This document shows positions 10,408 through 20,819 of a stretch of DNA of 34,530 nucleotides, one piece after another. Made by a program: the position numbers and the translations under genes. The stretch is from Hofstenia miamia (taxonomy: Eukaryota > Xenacoelomorpha > Acoela > Hofsteniidae), in assembly GCA_900660155.1 (NCBI GenBank), contig CABFPE010000053.1, positions 1,789,621-1,824,150 on the forward strand, written 5' to 3'. The notes under the pieces were generated by a model that saw only the letters and a list, made by a program, of their open reading frames with translations, had not been told where the DNA came from and did not search any database. Position 1 is the stretch's first letter; the number at the start of each line of letters is the position of its first letter.

Positions 10408-10600
10408 TTAATTTTGAGGTTTTATCAGTATATTGCTGTTCTGTTTTTTCTTAGGATCACTTGTTGCTTGTTGGTTTGTCAATAAAGTTTTAGTATTCTT
10501 GATGGTGAAGCTTAAAGGAGTGTTGCCAAATTTGATTTGGTTTGAGATTTTAGTGTAGCATAATCCATCAATTAATCTGCTAAAGAAGTCAGTGAAAGAA
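10408..10600 (-). pseudogene. Gag capsid C-terminal fragment of the gypsy element
   Basis: The minus strand is open for about 63 codons ending at TAA (10408-10410), with FFSRLIDGLCYTKISNQI near the start. The pattern F-x-x-G-L followed by a basic helix and a Lys/Gln-rich tail is what precedes the zinc knuckle in Ty3/gypsy gag. Position and strand agree with the protease and knuckle. Gag is a weakly conserved family, so identification rests mostly on context. Confidence 0.5.
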
Positions 10601-11920
10601 CATTAAAGAAAATGGAAGATGATTAAAAATCTATTTAGCAATTGCCACTTGAAGACAATTTTTATCTATCCCCCATCTCATAAACAAAAGGGTTTTAACT
10701 GGTATGAATATAACTTCCATCATATTGGATTTACAGAAGGCAATCTCACAAGTGAACAAATGCTTCAATTTATCAGTTCTTTAAATTTATCAACATGAAA
10801 GAACAAAATGTTTTGGGGATGTGATGCTTTGAACTGTGAATTTCTTAGCAGAAAAATCTCACCACTGGTGGGAAACTTATTGAACTTGGGATATTGGTAT
10901 CCATAGAACATGGGGGATTCTACCCCAGTTGCATAAAAGTTGCATATTACTAGTAAATGTAAATTTAAGAAATTCATTGTAAGGTCTATACCACAAAGTC
11001 AAATACAGATTAAATGTTTATTTTTTGCTATTGCTACTTTCTTAAAACCCTCATTTATTTATCCCCTGATTCCTGTATAAAGGAAAATGATATTTTTCAA
11101 ATGCATTAACATGTGAGCATATACTATTAATTCCCAAAATCATGTAATTTATACAATAAATTATACTGAAAATGTTATTTCTCTATTTTTAAAAATTATT
11201 GGAAAAATCAAATATGAAATAGTGTTTTATTATTTTCAAAATACTAATTATTTACAAAATTGTAATACAATGTGCCTTCTTTTGCCTTGAATAAATACCA
11301 AATCATCATTATGAAAGGGTTTTTTGTTTACCAGATCTTTGTAATTCTTGCAAATTACATCTCCACAGCGTTTGGGTAGAAAATAGTAGAATCCATTCTT
11401 GAGTTTAACTTTTAATACACTTTTGAATTTTGTTTTTAGCTGTACTGCATCTGTGATTGTAAGCCAAACTTTCTTTGGTAAATCACTAGCCAAACATGCG
11501 CAATTTTTCAGAAAGTGAAATTGTCTTTATCATGTAAGTCTATATTTCATACATCTGTAATGTTAACTCATCATTATGCATAACCAATGTTTTACTTTTT
11601 CCAAAAACTAGTTTGCTTTTATTGTATATTAAGCCTTTAATGTCAAGTTTAACAAGAAAATTTCTCATTTATGTATTTGGATATTAGCAAAGCAAACTAA
11701 AACACATAAAATATTTACAATGGAAAAAATAACAATGTATTTGAAAAACAATATGTAGTCTTTTACATGGAAATGCATGGAAAAAATTTTACAGATAAAC
11801 TTAGTCAGCAATGTGTTATTACAAAACGTGATATAATGTGTAAGCAAACAAATGTAAGCATGCAAACTAAATAACATGTTATATAGGAATTAGCCAAATC
11901 AAGTAATGACATCAGTCACT
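10601..11920. other. Probable gag 5' region or unassigned AT-rich DNA, with a small minus-strand ORF
   Basis: The rest of gag should lie here on the minus strand but I cannot recognise it. The longest frames are 10765-10977 and 11248-11493 (both minus). The latter (81 codons, LPKKVWLTITDAVQLKTKFK, then KRCGDVICKNYKDL) is Lys-rich and starts with ATG, but has no known motif and no regulatory context. I would not call either a gene. Confidence 0.3.
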
Positions 11921-12070
11921 ATAGCAGACACATGTTTATGAATCATTGTAAAATCAATCCTGTAAATGTCATAGCAGACACATATTTATGAATCATTGTA
12001 AAATCAACCACATAAATGTCATAGCAGACACATGTGTATGAATCATTGTAAAACTGAGCCTTGTAAATGT
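11921..12070. repeat. Three tandem 50-bp repeats
   Basis: Units start at 11921, 11971 and 12021 with ATAGCAGACACAT, each continuing TATGAATCATTGTAAAA and ending AAATGTC. The period of 50 is not a multiple of three, so it is not a coding repeat, although a minus-strand frame (11943-12314) crosses two units. Confidence 0.9.
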
Positions 12071-12813
12071 CACAAAATAGTGAGTCACTAATTAAATCAC
12101 CGCTAGATGGCCTTGCAAACCCCTTGTCAATATCCAAGACCCAGCAGAGCCCATTAGTCAGAGTGTCCAAAAAGTGATATTTTATCAATCTATTAATACT
12201 ACTGTTTTCTGCTTCTTGTTTGGTAATTTTACTTTCAGTTTTAAGGGAACTAACAACTAGAAAATTTGAGAAACTTTTTGAAATGAAGAAGTTTGAGCAC
12301 TTGAATATTTTCAAAATTCAAGGCGCAATTTTCAAAAGAAATTGGAATGATTTTCCTTTGCAAGCACGTTGTAGTTGAAATGAAGTTAATAAATTCTATA
12401 GGACAAGTAATTAAGTTTGGGGTTAGTAGGAAAAACATACATATGTTTATTTGTCTATTACTTATCTATTTTTCAATACTGAATTCCAATACAACAATAA
12501 TGTAAGCCAAAATAATGACTGACTAATTCTCGTTTTATATATTTTAATTTTCAAACGAACATAAACTAACTAAAGTAACTGAAAATCACAAAATTTTAAA
12601 TCACTGAAAAGGGAAACTGCTAAAAGTTATGCTAAGAAATAATATATAGAAAATATATTAAATATAAATATAAATATAATATATAATATAAAAATAAATA
12701 GAGATTCCCTTTTGGTAGATATATAGTTGTAATAGTTTGAAATTTGCGTTATGCAATTTCAGTTCCTTGCATCAACATTTGCAATTTTCTAGATTAAATC
12801 AGATATATATATA
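12071..12813. other. No recognisable gene; AT-rich low-complexity DNA
   Basis: Minus-strand frames 11943-12314 and 12250-12438 show no motif. 12640-12705 is nearly pure A/T (TATAAATATAA-type), and 12803-12815 is a short (AT)n run next to the partial zinc-finger repeat. Confidence 0.4.
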
Positions 12814-13016
12814 TACTTACGGCATATTAAGACCTGTCACCCCAACCTTTGTAATCGAGCATTGATAGGCAACGAAGGAAGACACCAGGCTTCCGCCACC
12901 AATCCGGGGGCGTTGGAGGGGCCGGTTGCAGTCCTGCAGGAGTCTAAACTATAAAGCTCTTTGTTACTCGATTCCTAGGGCTTCAGGACCAGAACTGGTC
13001 GGTACCATCCAGTTCT
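12814..13016 (+). repeat. Partial second copy of the zinc-finger fragment's 3' part
   Basis: Matches 13192-13394 over 203 bp with one difference seen (T at 12852 against C at 13230). It begins inside the second zinc finger (TACTTACGGCATATTAAG) directly after an (AT)n run and ends at the N at 13017. The match is to an internal part of the next contig and not to its first bases, so it is not a simple end overlap: either a true truncated duplicate or a misplaced contig end. Confidence 0.85.
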
Positions 13017-13017
13017 N

Positions 13018-13332
13018 GCCAGTACGAGACACCTGAGGTGCACGGAGTGTGCGCGTATGTTTTCTGCCCAAAAGGCGTTAAATCGTCATGTCAGAAATGA
13101 CCATACGCAGAGCTCCACGACTATAGCTGATGCTAATTGCTGGAAGTGTGAAGCGAAGGGATGCTACAAGTCGTACAAGAGCAAAGGTTGGTACTTACGG
13201 CATATTAAGACCTGTCACCCCAACCTTTGCAATCGAGCATTGATAGGCAACGAAGGAAGACACCAGGCTTCCGCCACCAATCCGGGGGCGTTGGAGGGGC
13301 CGGTTGCAGTCCTGCAGGAGTCTAAACTATAA
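13018..13332 (+). CDS. C2H2 zinc-finger protein fragment (partial at the 5' end)
   Basis: Open from the contig edge at 13018 to TAA at 13330-13332, about 104 codons. An ATG exists at 13057 but lies inside the first finger, so the true start is upstream in missing sequence. Two classical fingers follow one another: CTEC-x12-H-x4-H (Cys codons from 13039) and CEAKGC-x12-H-x4-H ending in KTCH. A Gly/Ala-rich tail of about 35 residues ends ESKL. GC content is far above the flanks. The partial second copy next to it suggests a repetitive element; paired C2H2 fingers occur at the N terminus of site-specific LINEs of the R2 type, but no Myb or RT domain is visible. A host or domesticated zinc-finger gene is the alternative. 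Confidence 0.55.
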   Translation, partial: ASTRHLRCTECARMFSAQKALNRHVRNDHTQSSTTIADANCWKCEAKGCYKSYKSKGWYLRHIKTCHPNLCNRALIGNEGRHQASATNPGALEGPVAVLQESKL

Positions 13333-13349
13333 AGCTCTTTGTTACTCGA

Positions 13350-13432
13350 TTCCTAGGGCTTCAGGACCAGAACTGGTCGGTACCATCCAGTTCTAAAGTT
13401 AGGACTGCGTTTGGGAGCCCCCAAATGCAAAT
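13350..13432 (+). other. GC-rich hairpins behind the zinc-finger ORF
   Basis: Three compact inverted repeats occur within 80 bases of the stop codon: GACCAG-AA-CTGGTC, AGAACTGG-(10)-CCAGTTCT, and GCGTTTGGG-AGCC-CCCAAATGC. The first two overlap, so they are alternative folds. They may be structured 3' RNA of an element, or the end of the repeat unit. Confidence 0.45.
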
Positions 13433-14356
13433 GCAATGATCAAACATTTATTATGCCACATAAGAAAAATTTCATTAACATTTGAAAAAATCAGTTTGAA
13501 TTTTAAGAAATAGGTGCATTACATGCCCTTATAATTAATTCTTCAAAATAATGTGTTTAATGAAAATACCCCTTTTGGAAGAGCTAATCAATTTGGGCCC
13601 ATCTAAGAGCCACTGGCAAAATCAAATCAATCAATTTCATTGCAATTTCTCACTGTGTTATGCAAATGGCTACTTTCCCATGAGAATAATTCAAAGTTAT
13701 AATTGAGCAATGCATAGTCTTTGACTGAGGTTATGATCGATTTTTAATAGGGTAATTGGACTGGGCTGGGATTGGCCATAATTTCTTAATTGATTTTTGA
13801 ATTTGATGTGAAAAGAAAACTTTGCCAATATAAAAAAAACTCTTTTCATTCAAAATTTCTATTGTGTTGTTTGTCTGCTACAAATAAACAGTGTTTCTGA
13901 ATAGTCTCCCTCATATTGGGCTGATGTAAGTTGATATCCGCTGATAGAGAATTTTAATAATTGAATGTGCGATTCAATAAAGTGCAATATAGTGTAAGTT
14001 GTATAAAAAAAATTTGGTTAGCTGCTTCCAGTTTCGTCTTGAGCCTAAAAATAGGCTAAATTGAAATCTGGGGTAAATAGCTATATCTAGAGCAACTTTC
14101 TGAAATTACCATGAAATTCGTTTTGTATTGTTCCATAGTTAAATTCCTAAATCCCGATTTTATAATATTATAAATATTTTAAAAATTTGCAAAATTTGTG
14201 GATTTATTTGGTGCAATAACAGAGAATATCAAAAATGCATGTTTTCCAAATAAATAGTTTATTAAAGTTATTAGCCATTAAGAGATGGTAACAAAATTGT
14301 TTGTCCAACATAATAGCTTAGGGAAGATGATGATAATGGTTCTTGTTTTATTATTA
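13433..14356. other. No recognisable gene
   Basis: AT-rich sequence without open frames of note or repeats that I could place. Confidence 0.4.
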
Positions 14357-14443
14357 TAGAATCAGGGTGAATGGTACTGAGGAACTTAATGTCATGGCTG
14401 AATGTTGCAAGATTGACCATCATGTATAGTGGCCCTGATTCTA
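14357..14443. mobile_element. Short inverted-repeat element, possible TA-flanked MITE
   Basis: TAGAATCAGGG (14357-14367) and CCCTGATTCTA (14433-14443) are perfect 11-bp inverted repeats around a 65-base centre. The outermost bases are TA on both sides, as for a Tc1/mariner target site. With only one copy visible, the mobile nature is a guess. Confidence 0.4.
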
Positions 14444-14465
14444 ACAAAAAATAATCAAATATAAA

Positions 14466-15286
14466 AACATTGGTAATTCACCAATGTAACTAGTAACTGT
14501 TTAGATCCACCAAGCAGGAGAATAAAACATCCAGGACAACCAATTCATATGGCATCATGCCGGAGTAATATCCAAGATGAGAAGTTCGGAAACTTGTTTG
14601 AACAGTGCTACTCTATTTGTCTCACCTGTTATTATCTATCTCAATAAACCATCTCAGAATTCTTATCTCTCAGCTCATGTATAAATAGCATGTAATTACC
14701 ATGAATTCGTGCTAGCCAACAGCATAATTTAATCACAGTGTAATCAATTATAGGTGTCTGGTCGTGTTGCATTCAAAAGAAAGGTTTGTTATAACTACAC
14801 ATAGCCATATCCGTATCCTAATGTGGTCCACGATTTGGACAGCCTTTGTCTAGGAACAAGTCGTCATTCCTAGATCAGAGGAGTAACTCCTGAATTGTCG
14901 CTGAAAAAGTTAAGCAATTATTGTAACCATCAGGTTAAAATATAATAAAAAATGTAGAGAAAAAGCAAACGCAGTTTCAGTGTTTCAGTGAAATGCAATA
15001 AATTTCAACTCCTCTACAATGGTTTCTCAGTATTTATACAAAGTAAGAATAACTACCTGGTCTTTGTTTACAAATCAAGCTCTCGGTTTCCCTCACAAAT
15101 TTAATTGAGCAATTACATGTATAACACCATATCAAGGGGACAATTTCTTTACTTCGTAAAACTGCTCTCGAAAATAATCAAATTAATCCTACGTCAAAGT
15201 GACGTCACATGATCACAGCAAAACAAAAAATAGCCAAATAAATAAAATAAGTAAAATTTTCATTATGGTCCCTGAGTGACTCTACA
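14466..15286 (-). repeat. LTR of the gypsy-like family, minus orientation (5' LTR or solo)
   Basis: On the minus strand it begins TGTAGAGTCACTCAGGGAC (ending at 15286) and ends around GAATTACCAATGTT. It shares ordered blocks with the LTRs at 874-1354 (plus) and 1571-2128 (minus), including TGTCCCCT, ATTGCTCAATTAAATTTG and TTGTAAACAAAG. A TATA box TATAAATA lies at 15031-15038 inside TTACTTTGTATAAATA, conserved with 1571-2128. Its orientation and position fit the 5' LTR of the minus-strand element, but its sequence differs a lot from the 1571-2128 LTR, so it may be a separate insertion. The 3' end carries a perfect hairpin CATTGGT-AATTC-ACCAATG (14468-14486). Confidence 0.75.
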
Positions 15287-17504
15287 TTATTGTTGTTTGA
15301 AGAAACACATGCAAAGCAGTGTAGGCAACATCTACTAGTAAATAGACTTGTGAGATTAACTAGTAATTGTAGTAGTGATGACATCTTCACTTCTATGGTG
15401 TTCAAGTACATTTTTTAGGTAGTCTATCATGCATTTCACGGACTCACAGAATAATGAAGATGGCTAGTGCCACTAATGGCGAATAGTGACAACAAACAGA
15501 AATGCTCTTTTTAAGAAGAAAATTAGCATTTTAGAAAGAGAGGATAAATTGCATAGTTTTATGATTGTGTAGTTTATTGCATGTTTATCATAGTAGTACA
15601 TTATCTTAGCGAGAGCTATTACCTTTTCTGTCCACTCTTAGTTGGGCTCATTTGCAGTATTCCTCAAACCATAGAGATTAGTATTTCAAAATTTTTGTAT
15701 GTTCTGCATTCATTTGCAATATTTGAACACTATAAAGATAAAGACAAAGTGGTCAGATTTGACTCCTTTCACTCTTTGATCTCATGTTACATACGAACTA
15801 TGAGTCATCTAGTGATAAAAATCTACGACAATTTTTAATTTTCCTAGTTTAATTGATAAACAAAAAAATTGTTTTGGCAAAGTGTTTCATAGCATACTAT
15901 TCGTTTACAACAATTCTTCTATGTTCGGCATTTTTGTCATATACAGAGATTGACATGGGCCGAAAATTTTGTCCCAAGCACATTCCAGCCTTCGAAACCT
16001 TAGGTTCTGCTCAAATCCAATCCATTTGTGCAGCTGCATAGAGTTGCCGCCAATATAATATCAAATATTGATTCAAATTATGGATGCCTGGAAATGGAAA
16101 AAAACCATTTAATATATATATATATATATATATCCATATACATGTATATTCATTTTGATAAAAAATCAAAAAAATCAGGAAGAATAAGTAATAAATTTAC
16201 GCCTATCAAGAGATATTTTGGAAAAATTTCGAGAAAATATACAAGCAAGCTATGCCACTTCCTTTTTCCTAACAATTGATGAACAAAGTTATACCCTGAA
16301 GGATAGCTCTAATCTGATAGGCTTTATGCAAGATAATCAGAGCAATATGGAATTAAGGTTTGTGTGTTAAGTTAGCTGACAAACAAATATAATGTAGATA
16401 CTATGTATTATCTTGCAAACCAGAAGCGAATTTGAAAATGTTTTAAAACATTACTTGTGATAACTTTTTAACATTCAAGGTTTTTTAAGGAAAGAAGTAA
16501 CAGTGGTTGGCACATTGCAGCAAAATAGACGAAAATTCTGTAGTCAAAGAATTTGAAATTTTCTAGAATTATGAAGCTCCAGGTTTTTTTTGAAGAAGAA
16601 AGCAATTTTGTAGATCAAATGACCTGAACTTGCAGCACTGTGGTTGCACATGTGGACAGACACATGTCCAAGGAAATGAACAAGTTATTGCAGTAATAAA
16701 GCCAATATAACTTGTGTGGCATTTCCAAGAGCGAAAATGTGGGAACTGGAATTTTCACATGTGAAAAATGTTCATATGCATTTGCAATGACTGTATGTAA
16801 TTGGAAACTCATTAGAGAACAACCTTATTTTGTTTTCTGACAATTTTATTTCATTTTGCATGTTTTCTCTGAAGGTGGTCCATTCCAACCACTTGAGGCA
16901 TTCAGGGGAATCGAATTTTCAGGCTTTCTAGTGTTAAGTTATAAACAAACCTGATTTGCATTAAAAAAATTTAGTAGGATAATCGTGAAATTGATTTCAA
17001 TCTGTTCATTTAATATTAAATTATAAATGACATAGTCAATTTCAATAGTTTTTCAAAATGCGGATATAAATTTTGTCTACAGCTTTTACTTATATAACTT
17101 AAGTCTGCAACCTGTATGGCATAAGAACATTTTAAATACTAAATTTCTTTCACAGTGAAATTTTGAATTTAATGTCGTCTTTCAAATATACATTTGTGGA
17201 ATTTTTATGCTTTCCCTCACGACATTTTTCATATTTATGAACACATCAAACTAGTAATAATGAATAGGCAGTTTAACATTATCATGGTAATAGACTACGT
17301 TTGATGTTATTGCACTATTTGAAATTAATCCACAATTTGATATTATGGCTCATTACATTATTAATTTACATTCTGCTATCTTGCATTAATGATAGATTTA
17401 AAATGAAGAAAATTTAGATCTTATCCCAATGCTAGTTCATTGTATAGCCTACAGAAAAATACCACAAAAGAAAAGATTGCATTTACTATTTTTACAGATT
17501 ATAC
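15287..17504. other. No recognisable gene; one (AT)n microsatellite
   Basis: Several small frames occur (for example 15581-15838 and 15853-16041, plus) but none has a motif, and composition is that of AT-rich intergenic DNA. 16111-16133 is an (AT)n tract. Confidence 0.45.
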
Positions 17505-18717
17505 ATGTGGCATGCAAAACACCAGCTACATTACAAAACTGTGATATTTAAAATTCTTGAGTTTATATATGAATTTAAAAATGAAACGTATCATTTATTT
17601 AACATGTTTTGGCATGCCGCTGAAATTGTCAAAAAGTTTTTTTCTAACGCCTGTACTTCTGACATTTATGCATTATACAAAAAAGCTGGAAATATTTTTA
17701 ATATAAAAAATTGTAAAGCTTACAATGAGTATATTAAATATGAATATAGAAAATTACTGAACCAAAAGAGTAAATGGAGATTGATTAACAAAATCTCGAA
17801 TTGTACCAAATCAAAATCTTTTCCAATAGAAAAAATTGTAGACCCTGAAGAAAATCAATATGTCTGCAATTTTGAAATTTCCAATATTTTAAATCAAACA
17901 TTTGCAAACCTAGGTAATTATGACAGTCTTCAAACATAATTCCAGGAAGAAAATCCTAATAGGTACACCCCTGAATTTGGTTTTTGCTTTATAACAAGTT
18001 TTGAAGTAATTAAAGCAATCAAGAAACTAAAATCAAACAAGTCAAGCATCCCCTCAAAAATTCAAATATGGCTACTAAAAAACAATGCGAAATATATTGC
18101 TGAACCTTTAAATTATATCTTTAATGAATGCTTAAATTTGAATATTTTTCCTAATTTCTTGAAACAGGCTCATATTACTCCAATTTACAAAAAAGTTGAC
18201 CCAAAGTGTCCCAAAAACTATCGACCTATATCTATTACATCACCAATCAGTAAAATATTTAAAAGACTATTACATGAACAAATTACACTTCATTTAAATC
18301 ATCATAAACTATGGTCCAAATCACAATTTGGTTTCAGAAAAAATTACTCAGCATCAGACACACTTATACAAATGGCAGAAAAATGGAGAGCACTATTAGA
18401 CTCTAATAAATGTGTTGCTATTGCCTGTCTTGACCTCTCAAAAGCATTCGATTCTATTAACCATGAGATATTAATAAGAAAATTTAAAAATATTGGTTTT
18501 TCTCTTAACAGTGCTCAACTTATATCTAATTACTTAAGTAATAGACTTCAGCGAGTTAAATTAAATGATACTTTTTCAAATTGGTTTTCTGTCAATAATG
18601 GTGTACCTCAAGGAACCATACTAGGTCCCCTGCTTTTTAATATTTATGTGAATGACATGAAGGAAATTACTGACTGCAAAATAACAATATGCTGATGATA
18701 CATCTAAGTAGTTAAAG
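17505..18717 (+). pseudogene. LINE (non-LTR retrotransposon) reverse transcriptase, 5'- and 3'-truncated
   Basis: One frame runs from about 17505 to 18692, interrupted only by TAA at 17937-17939. It holds a pre-RT helical region (KWRLINKIS), then SFEVIKAIKKLKSNKS, HITPIYKKVDPKCPKNYRPIS, FGFRKNYSASDTL, CLDLSKAFDSINHEIL (first catalytic Asp), and NGVPQGTILGPLLFNIYVND. The catalytic box appears as QYADDTSK one frame over at 18686-18711, so a one-base frameshift sits exactly before it, and similarity ends a few codons later. This is the Jockey/CR1-like style of RT. No endonuclease domain precedes it, so the copy is truncated at the 5' end. Downstream is unrelated repeat sequence. Confidence 0.9.
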
Positions 18718-18719
18718 AC

Positions 18720-19271
18720 AGGGAAAGGAGGCCCCAATGGGACACCTATGACTATTTGCCATGTGGAAATGAAGCAATTTTTGACAAAGTTAAATAATAG
18801 AACAAATTAATTTTTTGACAAAGTTTTTAGTTTTTATGGCTAGGATTTGGGCAAAATGATAGAATTGATGACAATAAATGTTTTTGACAAAGTTAAAATT
18901 TTTTTTTTGACAAGACTTTTATTTTTAGGCAAACTGATGTATTTGCTTCTGTTAATATACATGTTCATTGTAACAATGTTTAAACCATTCAAAGCTCTGT
19001 ATTAAGGAAAATAATTCATAGATGTAAATGGCAACACTTGTATAGATGTATATTTCAAGTTGCATTAATATTAATCAAAGATATAGCATGGAAGAGGTAA
19101 AAAAACAGCAATGTCTTTAGCAATTATGTATAAATTGCACTAATGTAAAAGCGTACATTACACAACAACTCTGAGTGATGAAGTTCTTAAGCCATGTTTG
19201 TTGTAACAATGTTTAATCATGCAACAAGGAATATAATTGATAAAAGCAAAACTTGTTTCAAGTTATATCCA
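18720..19271. repeat. Diverged direct repeat and TTTTTGACAAAGTT motifs
   Basis: A block starting at 18959 (CATGTTCATTGTAACAATGTTTAA ... TTTCAAGTTGCATT) recurs in diverged form at 19194 (CATGTTTGTTGTAACAATGTTTAA ... TTTCAAGTTATATC), a tandem period of about 235 bases. Between 18779 and 18925 the motif TTTTTGACAAAGTT occurs three times, with a weaker fourth. No coding frames. Confidence 0.6.
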
Positions 19272-20031
19272 AATACAAAGTGGAGAAATATTTTGCTAAG
19301 CTTAAACACAATAGTTGAGTGAAATAGACGTACATTTTCTAAAACGTTGTGTAGAAATGAAACAGTGTTTTGGGTGTACAAGTAATTTTGGATGGGTGAA
19401 CTAATGTATTACTATTAAGGATACATCAGCTTACTTAAATTACATTTGTATTTTAAAATTCTTATCTACTTGTCTTCTAATTACCAAGCAATTGGATTTT
19501 TGCGTATGAATAATACGCCATTAACTAGCTTTGTTTACCAATTTACAAACATTTTACGCGTTTAGAATGGTTAATTCAACATGGGAGCATGGGTAAGTTG
19601 GGAAGAATGAATTAATGCATTACTATTATTGTTACACAGCTTACATTAGCTGAATAATCTGGATAACAAGTGTGGGTGTCTTGATTTCTCACATCTACTA
19701 CGAAAAATAAATGGTGATACTTCTGTGAAATTTTCCTAGATGCAGTGAAGCTCTGCACAACAACTTGGTCTACACTAAAACAGCTCATATACAAAACGTT
19801 TTGTTTCACATGTAATTCATAAGCGCAGCGAATATTTATTCCATTTTTTATTTGGATATTGGTGAAAAACTTGCCTTTATCATGTATATCAGATATTTCA
19901 ATTTTTATTGATCTATCAATGGTATATTTCATATGCTTTGGCAGATATTTCTATCTCGTTTTAGAAAATGTACGTCTATTTCACTCGACTATTGTGTTTA
20001 AGCTTTGCAAAATATTTCTCCACTTTGTATT
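19272..20031. mobile_element. Foldback-type unit with 75-bp inverted repeats
   Basis: 19272-19346 and 19957-20031 are inverted copies with 73 of 75 bases matching, containing AAACACAATAGT and TAGACGTACATTTTCTAAAACG. The interior is about 610 bases. Within it, 19395-19437 and 19608-19650 are diverged direct copies around TGCATTACTATTA-like sequence and CAGCTTAC. A minus-strand frame fills half the interior. The right arm ends about ten bases before the second LINE begins. No clean target-site duplication was found, so it could be a transposon or simply a local inverted duplication. Confidence 0.65.
19612..19932 (-). CDS. Hypothetical 106-codon ORF inside the inverted-repeat unit
   Basis: ATG at 19932, stop at 19612, on the minus strand. 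The composition is fairly normal for a protein (KIEISDIHDKGKFFTNIQIK, then CAYELHVKQNVLYMSCFSVD) and it is among the longest minus-strand frames without transposon motifs. No family was recognised, and no splice sites, promoter or poly(A) signal were identified. It may be an exon-like fragment, an element-encoded peptide or chance. Confidence 0.25.
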   Translation of the reverse strand: MKYTIDRSIKIEISDIHDKGKFFTNIQIKNGINIRCAYELHVKQNVLYMSCFSVDQVVVQSFTASRKISQKYHHLFFVVDVRNQDTHTCYPDYSANVSCVTIIVMH

Positions 20032-20819
20032 TTCATTACATCAATGAGCTTGAGGTAATTAAAGTAGTAAATAGCTTAGACCCTTCTGTATCTGCAGGAA
20101 GCAATGGAGTGCCCACATTCATTTTAAAAAAGTACATTAAATATTTTTCAGAATATTTAACATTTGTATTTAACTATTCAATTCTAACTAATAGCTATCC
20201 TCAAATGCTAAAAAAAGCAGCAGATATAACACCTGTTTTCAAAAAAGGAGATCCGACAAATTGCAAAAACTACAGGCCAATAATCTATAACTAACCCAAT
20301 ATCTAAAATTTTTGAAAGATTGTTATGCAAGCAGTTAATTTCATATCTAAATGAACACAAGATTTATCTCCAAACCAATTTGCCTTTAGAAAGGATTTGA
20401 GTACAATAGATGCTATACTGCCCTTAACTGAGAAGACTCGCTATTTTTAAACAATGTTTGCAGTAGTATTGCATTACTTCATCTCAGCAAGGCTTTTGAT
20501 AGTCTAGATTTTGGCATACTTCATAAAAAATTGAAAAGCTATCGGTTTGACACAGCAACAAGAACATTAATAGCTTTCTTACAAATAGAGAACAACGTGT
20601 ACGAATTAGAAATATTTACTCTGATTACATCACAACTAACAGAGGAGTCCCACAAGGCACTGCCTTAGGTCCTATCCTGTTCAACATTTACATAAATGAT
20701 ATATCAGACCATCTTATTGACAGCAACATAATACAGTATGCTGATGACATATGTTTAATAAACCGGCACGTAAGTCCAATAGTTGCTACAAAGAACTTGC
20801 AGAGAAATATTGACAAACT

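Noticed and set aside
11943..12314. A 123-codon minus-strand ORF that might be an exon.
   Set aside because: Its last third crosses the 50-bp tandem repeats, whose period is not a multiple of three, and no motif or splice context supports it.
15581..16279. Three adjacent small plus-strand ORFs, considered as a host gene.
   Set aside because: They show no shared frame, splice sites or motif, and one runs through an (AT)n tract.
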